Positions 1 through 7,345 of a stretch of 51,384 bases of DNA are shown in pieces (within the stretch, counting starts at the first letter, position 1; every line of letters begins with the position of its first letter). Below the pieces are notes generated by a model, which worked only from the letters and a program-made list of their open reading frames with translations, had not been told where the DNA came from and did no database searches. Location: positions 1 to 51,384 of the IMG/VR virus record IMGVR_UViG_3300021962_004629, one strand, 5' to 3'. A program made the position numbers and the translations under genes. Source of the stretch: a virus.

Positions 1-1099
1 CTGTAAAGTTATCATTTGTAGCAGATATAGTTGCTGTTGTTAAATTTGTAAACTGTTGTGTAAGTTGATTAGAAACATTAATACCTTGAGAGCCATCATT
101 TGGATGCCCATACCAACCACTTATTTGATCTATTAATTTTCCTTCTGGAGCATTTATAACTATAGACTCGTTCTCATTTATTGTATGCTGTGGAGTAAAT
201 GGAAATGGTGATGGAATATATAAAGTTACCATATTAGAATCTTGAGAATATGTAGATAAACTATCATTGTCTGCTCTTATTTTAAATTGATATTCTTTAC
301 CAGTCCCGTTCGTAGTAATTACGCTATAAGGAATTGTTATAGATGTGTTTAATGCTGTAGCATCTCCAACATTACCAGTTGCTATTCCCCAACCATTAGT
401 TGTAAAGTTTGATGTTGACCAACTAATTGCATATCTTTCTACTGCCGTATTTGCTTCAGTTGGGGTTGGTGCAGTCCAGGATAAAGTTATGTTTTCTGTT
501 TGGGTAGTTAACGATAAGTTTGTTGGTGGATTTAATGATGGTGGTAGTGGAGGAGTTGGCTCTGTCAAATAAAATACTGAAGCAGGAACAATCTGATCTC
601 CAGAACCATCGTTCCAATATAACCAAACATTTGCACCTCCACCATTTTCATAAAACCATAATGTAAAAGGATATGGAGTATTTGCCTGTATAGTTACTGG
701 CTGACTTATACTTCCTCCCCCGCCTTTGTCATACCAGTCGTTAATTAAAACAGTATTATTAAAAGTAAAATGTATGCCATCATCTCCAGGAGCATAGAAA
801 GTAACTGTTTTTGTAGTAGGAGACATTATATAGCCAGTAAATTTAACTTCTACATCTTCAAATCTATTGCTAAGTACTGGTCCACCACCCCAGTTAAAAT
901 CTATTGTAGATACTGTTGTGGTATTAATTAACACATTTTGATAGCATGGTCTAGGTGGAGCATTGTTCCATCCTGCACAATTATAAACATCTGCAGTAAT
1001 TCCATTGGTATTTGTAGCCCCTGCCTCTTCGGCAAAGCCAAAAAAAGATGTGGCAAACACTATACATAATACTGCCAGGATTCGGGCAATCCTTTTCAA
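1..1099 (-). CDS. Secreted PA14 - fibronectin type III protein (3' end cut by window)
   Basis: The frame stays open from a TTG start to the left window edge (at least 366 residues). An AGGAGAG ribosome site lies five bases before the TTG. The N-terminus is a Sec signal peptide: basic MKRIAR, a hydrophobic stretch, then small residues (cleavage about residue 22-28). Residues of about 38-180 match a PA14 domain, with the signature GDDGIHFTF near the centre and a following NDWYD. A proline-rich linker leads into a fibronectin type III domain at about 195-290. PA14 domains usually bind carbohydrate or sit in adhesins and glycosidases. I infer an exported surface or glycan-binding product. It has its own promoter after the hsp20 terminator. 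The C-terminal part, which could hold an enzyme or cell-wall anchor, is not visible. A virion fibre is possible but the signal peptide argues against it. Confidence 0.8.
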   Translation of the reverse strand, partial: MKRIARILAVLCIVFATSFFGFAEEAGATNTNGITADVYNCAGWNNAPPRPCYQNVLINTTTVSTIDFNWGGGPVLSNRFEDVEVKFTGYIMSPTTKTVTFYAPGDDGIHFTFNNTVLINDWYDKGGGGSISQPVTIQANTPYPFTLWFYENGGGANVWLYWNDGSGDQIVPASVFYLTEPTPPLPPSLNPPTNLSLTTQTENITLSWTAPTPTEANTAVERYAISWSTSNFTTNGWGIATGNVGDATALNTSITIPYSVITTNGTGKEYQFKIRADNDSLSTYSQDSNMVTLYIPSPFPFTPQHTINENESIVINAPEGKLIDQISGWYGHPNDGSQGINVSNQLTQQFTNLTTATISATNDNFT

Positions 1100-1138
1100 T
1101 TTATCTCTCCTAATCAAACTGGGTAGTCTGATAGGATT

Positions 1139-1147
1139 ATTATAACA
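1139..1147 (-). promoter_or_regulatory. Extended -10 promoter for the PA14-FN3 gene
   Basis: The minus strand reads TGTTATAAT, an extended -10 box, about 40 bases before the TTG start. A second TATAAT lies at 1147-1152. No good -35 is seen, and the -35 position falls within the hsp20 terminator stem. This is a sequence match only. Confidence 0.55.
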
Positions 1148-1154
1148 TTATATT

Positions 1155-1183
1155 AAAAAATGAGCAGTTTAAAGACATGCTCA
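1155..1183 (-). terminator. Intrinsic terminator after hsp20
   Basis: On the minus strand TGAGCA and TGCTCA form a six-pair stem (two further GT/AC pairs if one T bulges), followed directly by a run of six T. It lies 12 bases past the hsp20 stop codon. Confidence 0.7.
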
Positions 1184-1194
1184 GGTCTATGAAT

Positions 1195-1611
1195 TTACTT
1201 GATTTTAATTGATTTTGGCTTCTTTTCTTCTGGAATATTACGTGTTACTTTAATATTCAACATTCCATCAGTAAGTTGAGCGCTAGTTACTTCCATATAC
1301 TCACCAAGTGCAAACGAACGAGTAAACTTTCTTGCAGCGATTCCTTTATGTAATACTTCTGCTTCAGTTTCTTTTGTTTGTTCACCCTTAATAATGAGTG
1401 TGCCATTGTCTACTGAGATGTCAAGATCATCCTTACTAAACCCTGCAACTGCAAGAGTTAGAAGATAGTTATCTGCATCTACCTTAAGTAGATCGTACGG
1501 TGGAAATCCACCAGCATTGATTGAGTGTACTTTGTTCAACCTATCTAGTTCACGGTTGAATCCAATAAAAAAAGGATCTTTGAAAAGATCCATAGCAAAT
1601 GTTGTTACCAT
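1195..1611 (-). CDS. Small heat shock protein (Hsp20/IbpA family)
   Basis: This 138-residue protein is an ATP-independent holdase chaperone that keeps unfolding proteins soluble as an oligomer. The alpha-crystallin domain covers about residues 36-125. It carries the family signature A-x4-G-x-L (residues 111-118) and a C-terminal I-x-I motif (IKI) in a lysine-rich tail. The length is typical of bacterial Hsp20. The start has a clear AAGGAG site five bases upstream. A promoter with both -35 and extended -10 lies upstream and a terminator downstream, so it is an independent transcription unit. Phage-borne hsp20 genes are well known in cyanophages. The role here (capsid folding or host stress relief) is inference. 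Confidence 0.92.
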   Translation of the reverse strand: MVTTFAMDLFKDPFFIGFNRELDRLNKVHSINAGGFPPYDLLKVDADNYLLTLAVAGFSKDDLDISVDNGTLIIKGEQTKETEAEVLHKGIAARKFTRSFALGEYMEVTSAQLTDGMLNIKVTRNIPEEKKPKSIKIK

Positions 1612-1665
1612 TTTTGCTCCTTTTCAGCGAGTTTATTTGTATCCCCGTTAGGCAGATACTATATT

Positions 1666-1694
1666 ATTATAGCATACTATCATTTAATAATCAA
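1666..1694 (-). promoter_or_regulatory. Promoter of hsp20 (TTGATT - 17 - TGC-TATAAT)
   Basis: The minus strand has TTGATT at 1689-1694 and TATAAT at 1666-1671, separated by 17 bases and with the extended TGC before the -10. The -35 overlaps the TGA stop of the upstream oxygenase gene. The leader is about 50 bases and carries a good ribosome site. Confidence 0.75.
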
Positions 1695-2485
1695 TAAATT
1701 GGTGTGTGTAGTCTACCAAATATTCCATCTAATCTTCTTTCATTTTCTTTAAATCCGCCAGTAACAGCATGTGCAAATTTAAACAAATCTGGAACTAATA
1801 AATCTCCTTTTTCCCATCTATGTATATAAACAATTTCTTTATTGTTGTAAATATTTTCATAAATACTATGATGTAATTCAATAAATTTTTTTTCCTCTAT
1901 TTTTGTAGGAATTCTTTTATCAAACTCAGCCAAACGTAGTGGTCCATATCGTGACATATGTGGTCTAACACACTTTTCCCCTGTTATCCAATGATCTTTA
2001 ATATAATTAAATTCTTTTTTCTCTCCTTTATATAGAAGAACAACCTTGCATTTATCTAAAAATTCAGCAGATTCCTTATCAAGCAAATTATAAATTTCTG
2101 ATGTATCAATAAAAAGAGTGTTTCCAGTATCGTAGTCACAATCAAATTGTGTCATATTCCATGTAGCACCATAATGTGGATTTTCTTCAAATTGAACCCA
2201 TTCGATATGCCAATTTAACATTAACTCATTTTTTTCAACAAATGATCTATTAACCATTTGCTTATGATGGTCTTCAAAATAATCTGGTCCATTTGGGTTT
2301 AAAGAATTAGGAACCCAGCCTAACAAGTCTCCAAAATAAATCATTATTTTTTGTTGTAAATTTTTATCAGCATTAACATTTCTAAATGCTATTATTTTAT
2401 TATTTAAAAAAATTTTTTTGTAATAATCTTTATTATTTTCTAAATGATCTAACCCATTCCATTTAGTAATTTCAATATTTCTCAT
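1691..2485 (-). CDS. Fe(II)/2-oxoglutarate oxygenase, TauD / clavaminate-synthase-like
   Basis: This 264-residue protein has the layout of the TauD/TfdA superfamily. The iron ligands are probably H93-x-E95 (in NWHIEW) and H239 (in KFAHAV). The segment GNTLFID at 121-127 matches the conserved G-x-TLF strand, and R250/R251 could bind 2-oxoglutarate. An HxE instead of HxD triad is known from clavaminate synthase and asparagine hydroxylases, so a hydroxylase acting on an amino acid or peptide is plausible. The substrate is unknown. I chose the ATG at 2485. An in-frame ATG at 2521 lies inside a terminator hairpin upstream of the promoter. The chosen ATG is seven bases past the -10 box and has no ribosome site, so the message is probably leaderless. 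Confidence 0.78.
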   Translation of the reverse strand: MRNIEITKWNGLDHLENNKDYYKKIFLNNKIIAFRNVNADKNLQQKIMIYFGDLLGWVPNSLNPNGPDYFEDHHKQMVNRSFVEKNELMLNWHIEWVQFEENPHYGATWNMTQFDCDYDTGNTLFIDTSEIYNLLDKESAEFLDKCKVVLLYKGEKKEFNYIKDHWITGEKCVRPHMSRYGPLRLAEFDKRIPTKIEEKKFIELHHSIYENIYNNKEIVYIHRWEKGDLLVPDLFKFAHAVTGGFKENERRLDGIFGRLHTPIY

Positions 2486-2491
2486 TTTTTT

Positions 2492-2521
2492 ATTATAGCA
2501 CAAAGGGCAGGTATATTTCAA
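2492..2521 (-). promoter_or_regulatory. Promoter of the oxygenase gene, overlapping a terminator
   Basis: TTGAAA (2516-2521) and TATAAT (2492-2497) are spaced 18 bases apart, with TGC as the extended -10. The -35 lies in the loop of the preceding terminator hairpin. The start codon follows the -10 by seven bases, so the transcript should begin at or next to the ATG. Confidence 0.72.
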
Positions 2522-2528
2522 CCTGCCC
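2498..2528 (-). terminator. Intrinsic terminator after the secreted coiled-coil protein
   Basis: GGGCAGGT and ACCTGCCC form a perfect eight-pair stem around an eight-base loop. It is followed by a weak TTTGTG tail and lies 14 bases past the stop codon. The short T-run lowers certainty. Confidence 0.65.
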
Positions 2529-2542
2529 GTTTGGCGGATATA

Positions 2543-3574
2543 CTACTTCTTCTTCTTTAGAAGAGCAGCATACTTCTTTTGTAGAGCCTTAAGGTCTGCC
2601 TGTGCTTTTGCAAGGTCAGCCTTTGCCTTTGCTAGTTCTGTATCAAATGCAGACTTTGCCATTGCAGCAGTCTTTTGGACAAGATCAACGCTGCCTAGAG
2701 CCTGAGCAAGTTCTGCCTTTGTCTTTGCATGTGCAGTTTTTTCTGCAGAAAGTTCTTCAGCAGCCTTTGCAGCAACTGCCTTAAGTGCTGTTACCTCAGA
2801 AGCAAGGTCAGATACGGTAACAAACTTAACAGTTGACTTCTTAGCAACATCAAGTCCTTCAACATCAGCAATTACTCCTGGAAGAGCAATGCTAATTGCT
2901 GATTGACCAGCAGTTGCTGGAAACTTAACGCTAAACTTTGAAATACCAGTTGTGGCATCAGATGCACCAGCAGCAACCTCAATAGTTGCACCAATAACAG
3001 TAATGGTTGGGGTAACTCCACCAACGATATTACCAAAAACATCTGTAACCTTAACTGTGTTTTCTACAATGCTTGCAGTGCTTACATCAGACTTGACTGT
3101 TGCATCAAGGTTGTATGCTCCACCTGCTGTACCCTTTACATAATATGTAAGAGTGTTTGGACCATTAACAATTGTTACAGTTCCAACCTCAGTAGTTGTT
3201 GTATAAACAAAAAACTCTGCTGTGGTACCAGTACCAACATTAATGGTAAGTGTGTTTGATCCAGACTTTGAAGTTACTGGAACTGTTGCTGTGTGTAGTG
3301 CTGGCACTACAGTAGCCTTTGCTGTTGTAACTACAACAGAAGTTCCTGCAACAATATTTGTGAGAGCAAACTTAACTGCATCTGCTGCCTCAACCTTATT
3401 ATCTGCAGGGACTGTAGCAACCGCTGCACCTGCGATTGTATTGGCATCGTTGTCTACTGCTGCATTAACGGTTACTGCAACTGTAGGAACATTAGCATGT
3501 GCTGGTGCTACTACTGCCATTGAACCCAAAAGTGCTGCAGACACGATAAGGGCGATCTTCTTGAATGATTTCAT
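2543..3574 (-). CDS. Secreted Ig-like protein with C-terminal coiled coil (surface/S-layer-like)
   Basis: This 343-residue protein starts with a textbook Sec signal peptide: KSFKK, a hydrophobic core, and cleavage after APAHA at residue 27. The middle (about 30-250) is rich in T, V, A and S, has no cysteine, and looks like beta-sandwich repeats. Residues of about 252-335 form a heptad-like alanine/lysine/glutamate coiled coil, ending in four lysines. The overall form recalls host envelope or S-layer-like proteins of low-G+C Actinobacteria, but I do not recognise a named family. The promoter is a consensus one, the ribosome site (AAGGAG) is strong, and a terminator follows. Its codon choice resembles the capsid and tail-tube genes, so high expression is likely. 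Possible roles are a surface coat, superinfection exclusion or an adhesin; none is proven. Confidence 0.75.
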   Translation of the reverse strand: MKSFKKIALIVSAALLGSMAVVAPAHANVPTVAVTVNAAVDNDANTIAGAAVATVPADNKVEAADAVKFALTNIVAGTSVVVTTAKATVVPALHTATVPVTSKSGSNTLTINVGTGTTAEFFVYTTTTEVGTVTIVNGPNTLTYYVKGTAGGAYNLDATVKSDVSTASIVENTVKVTDVFGNIVGGVTPTITVIGATIEVAAGASDATTGISKFSVKFPATAGQSAISIALPGVIADVEGLDVAKKSTVKFVTVSDLASEVTALKAVAAKAAEELSAEKTAHAKTKAELAQALGSVDLVQKTAAMAKSAFDTELAKAKADLAKAQADLKALQKKYAALLKKKK

Positions 3575-3621
3575 TCATTTCTCCTTGTTTTATGTATTAT
3601 CTGACGTTTCGCCAGAATTCT

Positions 3622-3651
3622 ATTATAGCAGATATTGGAAATATGTGTCAA
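3622..3651 (-). promoter_or_regulatory. Near-perfect sigma-70/SigA promoter of the secreted protein
   Basis: TTGACA (3646-3651) and TATAAT (3622-3627) are spaced 18 bases apart, with an extended TGC. Both hexamers are full consensus, making this the strongest promoter I see in the window. The TGA inside TTGACA is also the stop codon of the upstream gene ending at 3648. Confidence 0.85.
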
Positions 3652-4388
3652 ATTAGGTTTTCTTTGATTAGTTTTAACGTTCTTTTTCTAAGACCTGCTT
3701 TTTCAAATTTATCATATAAATAAGACAAAGGCCTGTTTGGTTCATATTGTTTATATTGTATTGTTGCATACATAATATCTTCTAATTCTTTACACATAAA
3801 AAACTTACGTAAAGTAACATTTTTTTCTGTATTAAACTTTATATACATTAATGGATCACCTTTTTCAGAAACAATATTCTTGTCTGAATTATCATAAAAT
3901 TGTAATGCTGGATTTACTGATCTAAACCATTTTGATATATTAAACTTACCTGGAAAAATATAACCATTTTTACAAAAATTACTATTGTGCATAAAAGGAC
4001 TTGTAACCTGAACATCTATATCATCTTCTGAAAAAAATAAATAACCTAGACTATAGTTAAAATTATAAACATTTTCTACTTGTAAAGATCTAATCTTATA
4101 CAAAGAATCTAAATTTCTATTTCCATAATTTAAAATTTTTTGTTTTTCAACTCTAACATTTAAGTCAATTGGATTTTTCATTATGTATGTATTTTTTGTG
4201 AAATCTAAAAATGCCCTGCATGAAAATACAGAAGCACTATTTGGTGTACTTTTACTTTTATCTTTGCTTAAATCAGGATATAGCGGAACCAAACCACTAT
4301 CTAACATATTTAGTATTGGATTGTAATCAAATATTTCATCAAACAAAATATTGCTAGAGTTGTGTACTGCATAATAGACTGTGGTCAT
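3648..4388 (-). CDS. Conserved-looking hypothetical protein downstream of terminase
   Basis: This 246-residue protein of unknown function overlaps the terminase stop by four bases (ATGA), so its translation is probably coupled. It is rich in aromatic residues, N and K, and has no signal peptide or clear membrane segment. Its most distinctive stretch is CRAFLDFTKNTYIMKNPIDL at about residues 57-76. It ends in a basic helix (RKRTLKLIKENL). I do not recognise a family with confidence, though the general look recalls unannotated proteins of marine and freshwater myoviruses. Being the last gene before the separately promoted accessory units, it could belong either to packaging or to the accessory set. 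Confidence 0.7.
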   Translation of the reverse strand: MTTVYYAVHNSSNILFDEIFDYNPILNMLDSGLVPLYPDLSKDKSKSTPNSASVFSCRAFLDFTKNTYIMKNPIDLNVRVEKQKILNYGNRNLDSLYKIRSLQVENVYNFNYSLGYLFFSEDDIDVQVTSPFMHNSNFCKNGYIFPGKFNISKWFRSVNPALQFYDNSDKNIVSEKGDPLMYIKFNTEKNVTLRKFFMCKELEDIMYATIQYKQYEPNRPLSYLYDKFEKAGLRKRTLKLIKENLI

Positions 4389-6172
4389 AATAAATTTAAC
4401 TTTCCTAAAAACTCTTTTACATCATCTGGCATCTCGTTGTTTCTTTCATTTTCTAGTTCCTGCCTTCTTTGCCTTTGCATTTCCTTGTGTGCGCTTGACC
4501 AAGTTCTAACCTCTACTTCAAGATTGTTTTCCTTACTAGTATATGATATCGCACCAAAGGCTGCACCGCAAACTGCGTCAGCCAAATCTTTAGATGATTT
4601 TCGAGGGTGATCTACACGATTATTTTTCATAATCTTAAGTTCAGATAATTCTTCTAAAAGTATTGGTATTTGAGGCATTACAATTCTTTCCTCATAAACA
4701 AGCATTGCTAAGTCTTCATAATGTTTTTTAGCAACAGAAACAGTATCAGTATTTATGTTAACAGCCTTAAGTTCTTGTTGAATATCATAAGACTGCCATC
4801 TATCAAATGTTACCTTGCCAATATTAAATCCTAATCTTCTAAGATTAATAATCCAATTTTTTACTTCACTTAGATTTACTGCACCTTCTTTTTTAGGCTC
4901 CCACCAAGCAACAGCATCCACAACAACAATAGGGGCTACCTGCTCATAGTCTTTAATTACCTGTAAGTTAACCCACTTATCAACATGTGCAATTGCTACA
5001 GCACATTTGTCATGTCTTTGTGCTAAGTCTGCGTGAACATAATATGTTTTATTAGGGTCTGGAACAAATCCTGGATCAAACCTTCTAAACTCATCAACTG
5101 GATTACGAAGAGTCATACACTTTTCTAATTTATCTTTTTGTTTAAAGAATGCATCAGAAGCATACGTTGGCATACATAAAAATCTCATCATTGCATCACC
5201 CAAGTCTGTGTAAAATGCAATTTTAAAATCATCAATACTTCTAGTTGGATTTACTTCCCAAGTTGGTCTTTTAAGTGCCCATACTCCAGGAAACTTATAT
5301 GAAATAATATGATCTTCTTCCCATTCAATTTCTAATGTGTTGTCTGGTGTCTCATCAAGCAAAGGATTAATTATAAACTTGTGTGATTTATGTACAATAT
5401 CTTTGTCTGCTATAACGCTTTCATACTTTTGAGAAATAAAATCTCCTTGATATCGTGGAAATGATAATAATACTACCTTTCCTAAATCTGGAAAACGAGA
5501 GTCTACTGTTCCTCTAAATGCTTTATATATATTATCTGCTGTTTTGCCCTGCTCATTACCAGTTCCAACTTCACTTGCAAAACCAGAAATTTCATCAAGC
5601 ACTGCAAGCAACAAGTTTAGACCTTCGTGTGACTCTCTTTCTGAGTGACCAGAATAAACTGTAATTGTTTTATCAAACTCAATTGAATCTACCTTAGCGT
5701 TATACCTTCCAGCAAACCAAGGCGACTTTTCTATTTTTGTTTTGAATCCTTTGAAGAAGACGTTTTTTGCTTGTTGGGCGTTGATAGCAACGTTAATAAG
5801 GTCAATCGCATCCCCAGACGGTTTGCCAAAATACCTTGCGGGATCTTTAAGGCATAGTAACTTATACACAATATAGGCACAAGCAACAGTTGAAGTGAAG
5901 TCCTTGCCACTACCCTTCCCAAGTTGTAAAATAATTTCGTTCTTAGTGTATTTGTCATAATATCTTGCTCCTTCGACAGTTCCCATTAATAACTCAAGAT
6001 CTGCCTTTTTATATATTTGACTCATTGCCTCTACAATTTCATATTGTATATCTGACAATGGTGGTTGTCCCAGATAATCAGAAGACTCAACAAATGTTTT
6101 TGCATCTACTGGTGTTTCTTCAAATGGATTATCTTGTAATGCTTCAATAAAATCATTGAACATCGTGGACAA
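4385..6172 (-). CDS. terL: Terminase large subunit (packaging ATPase/nuclease)
   Basis: This 595-residue motor translocates DNA into the prohead and cuts concatemers. The Walker A-like loop is GKGSGKD at 85-91. The Walker B is LLLAVLDE at 187-194, with D193/E194 catalytic. A C-terminal RNase H-fold nuclease is suggested by YYVHADLAQRHD and later FDRWQSYD, which provide the acidic metal ligands. The start is TTG at 6172, because GAGGTG lies seven bases upstream of it. The next ATG (6163) would sit too far from that site. The gene overlaps the small-subunit gene by 20 bases. Its place next to replication-type genes and about 38 kb from the portal is unusual. Confidence 0.93.
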   Translation of the reverse strand: MSTMFNDFIEALQDNPFEETPVDAKTFVESSDYLGQPPLSDIQYEIVEAMSQIYKKADLELLMGTVEGARYYDKYTKNEIILQLGKGSGKDFTSTVACAYIVYKLLCLKDPARYFGKPSGDAIDLINVAINAQQAKNVFFKGFKTKIEKSPWFAGRYNAKVDSIEFDKTITVYSGHSERESHEGLNLLLAVLDEISGFASEVGTGNEQGKTADNIYKAFRGTVDSRFPDLGKVVLLSFPRYQGDFISQKYESVIADKDIVHKSHKFIINPLLDETPDNTLEIEWEEDHIISYKFPGVWALKRPTWEVNPTRSIDDFKIAFYTDLGDAMMRFLCMPTYASDAFFKQKDKLEKCMTLRNPVDEFRRFDPGFVPDPNKTYYVHADLAQRHDKCAVAIAHVDKWVNLQVIKDYEQVAPIVVVDAVAWWEPKKEGAVNLSEVKNWIINLRRLGFNIGKVTFDRWQSYDIQQELKAVNINTDTVSVAKKHYEDLAMLVYEERIVMPQIPILLEELSELKIMKNNRVDHPRKSSKDLADAVCGAAFGAISYTSKENNLEVEVRTWSSAHKEMQRQRRQELENERNNEMPDDVKEFLGKLNLL

Positions 6173-6689
6173 TTGTAATCACCTCATCTGATTTTGATAT
6201 ATCAGATAATTTTTGCATAATTAAATCACGAACTTGTGGATGATCTTTTGCAATATCTTTTAGTATTCCAACAAGAACTTCTTGTCGTCTTTCTATTTCA
6301 ATCATTTCTTCTGCAAGTTCTTTATTTTCAAGAAGCCCAGCCTTTTGAAGCATTTCTATTCTTTTTGCTTCAATGTCTAGCACTAATTTAATTCCAGCAG
6401 TCTTTGCTCCAAGATTATTATTCATTGTTGCTTCATCAATCACTTCATATGCTTTAGCAATAAGTTTTCCATAGTGTGCATCTGCTGCTGCAAGTGCTTC
6501 TTTTGCCCTAGAACGAATGGCATCATTTGCAGACACCATCACTTTCCATTCATTTAAATGTGCAACAACACGAGTACGTGGAAGGTTTAAATCTTTAGAA
6601 ATTTTTGTTGGATCGCTACCCTTTAAATATTCTTCAACAACCCTATTAATCTCATCAAGATGTTCTATAACTTCAAGATCTTTTGACAT
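6153..6689 (-). CDS. terS: Probable terminase small subunit
   Basis: This 178-residue, highly helical protein has an N-terminal helix-turn-helix-like stretch (about 22-50, around DPTKISKDLNLPRTRVVAHL). A charged coiled-coil region of about 75-150 could support oligomerisation, and the C-terminus is acidic. Small terminases use this design to bind the packaging site and form a ring. The position immediately upstream of the large subunit, with overlap, is the main support. The ribosome site AAGGAG is clear. No direct sequence signature is strong enough to prove the call. Confidence 0.68.
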   Translation of the reverse strand: MSKDLEVIEHLDEINRVVEEYLKGSDPTKISKDLNLPRTRVVAHLNEWKVMVSANDAIRSRAKEALAAADAHYGKLIAKAYEVIDEATMNNNLGAKTAGIKLVLDIEAKRIEMLQKAGLLENKELAEEMIEIERRQEVLVGILKDIAKDHPQVRDLIMQKLSDISKSDEVITIVHDVQ

Positions 6690-6957
6690 TTTTTCTCCTT
6701 ACAGGAATTCGTTTTACTTTATCAATATCAAACGATCTCATCGCTCTAGGAAACCCACGCTCATACTCTACACAGTCTACCCATTGCAATCCATTATCAT
6801 TGTTTGTTGTAAGACTAAGAAACTTAAACTTAGAGCCATGCTCTCCTTTAATTTTTATCATTTCACCTTGCTCAATTGTATGACCGTCAATTACAACACT
6901 TGGAATTTTTGTGTATTTGCCGTTATCAAAAACCTGAGCCTTCTTTTTTCTACCCAT
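6673..6957 (-). CDS. Small basic hypothetical protein
   Basis: This protein of about 94 residues begins MGRKKKAQVF. A TTG four codons earlier is possible, but the ATG at 6957 has GAGAG at a suitable distance. The middle has alternating beta-strand character (IKGEHGSKFKFLSL) and the ends are strongly basic (RRKNVKRS), suggesting nucleic-acid binding. It overlaps both neighbours slightly, as expected in a coupled operon. The function is unknown. Confidence 0.65.
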   Translation of the reverse strand: MGRKKKAQVFDNGKYTKIPSVVIDGHTIEQGEMIKIKGEHGSKFKFLSLTTNNDNGLQWVDCVEYERGFPRAMRSFDIDKVKRIPVRRKNVKRS

Positions 6958-7189
6958 GCTTGCTCTCAAGTCTATTTATTTCATCTTGTATATAAAAGAT
7001 AGCCTTTTTTAAATCTTCAATATGTTTAGACTCATCTTTTAATCCTGCTCTCCATAAATATTTAAATGCATTTCCAATGTTAAAGTTTCTATGACGAGTA
7101 ATCTGAATACATTCAACACCAGACGGATCTGAAGTGTAGTGTTCTGGATGATTTACTTGATCTACCGTAATTTTTAAATTATCACTCAT
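6950..7189 (-). CDS. DUF3310 family protein
   Basis: This 79-residue protein matches the DUF3310 pattern common in phages. It has VNHPEHYT near the N-terminus, GVECIQI, then FNIGNAFKYLWRAGLK and EDLKKAIFYI. The family is often annotated as a nucleotide-kinase-associated or SaV-like protein, but its biochemical role is not established. It starts with an ATGA overlap to the upstream helix-turn-helix gene. Confidence 0.85.
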   Translation of the reverse strand: MSDNLKITVDQVNHPEHYTSDPSGVECIQITRHRNFNIGNAFKYLWRAGLKDESKHIEDLKKAIFYIQDEINRLESKHG

Positions 7190-7341
7190 CGCTTTGACTT
7201 CCTTAATCCAAATTTTGCAAGGTATACATAAATTGTTTCTGCGCTTGTCTCACACTCTTTGGCAATATCTGTAACTGATTTTTTATCAAGAACATATCTT
7301 TTACGCAACCAAGCCTCATTTGTATATAGTTTAGCACCCAT
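7186..7341 (-). CDS. Small helix-turn-helix protein
   Basis: This 51-residue gene fills the space between the DUF3310 gene and the gene ending at 7346. It overlaps the former by four bases (ATGA). The sequence has an N-terminal helix (NEAWLRKRYV) and then DKKSVTDIAKECETSAETIY, a clear helix-turn-helix of the type found in recombinase and resolvase tails and in phage regulators. The end is basic (GLRKSKR). It probably binds DNA. Whether it acts as a regulator or as a partner of the terminase or resolvase is unknown. Confidence 0.72.
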   Translation of the reverse strand: MGAKLYTNEAWLRKRYVLDKKSVTDIAKECETSAETIYVYLAKFGLRKSKR

Positions 7342-7345
7342 GATA

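Noticed and set aside
2486-2521. Upstream ATG extension of the oxygenase (12 codons)
   Set aside because: These codons lie inside a terminator hairpin and across the -10 box, so they would be upstream of the transcript start.
3222-3656. Plus-strand open frame of 144 residues
   Set aside because: It lies opposite the secreted-protein gene, has low-complexity composition from its codon pattern, no ribosome site, and would run over the strongest promoter.
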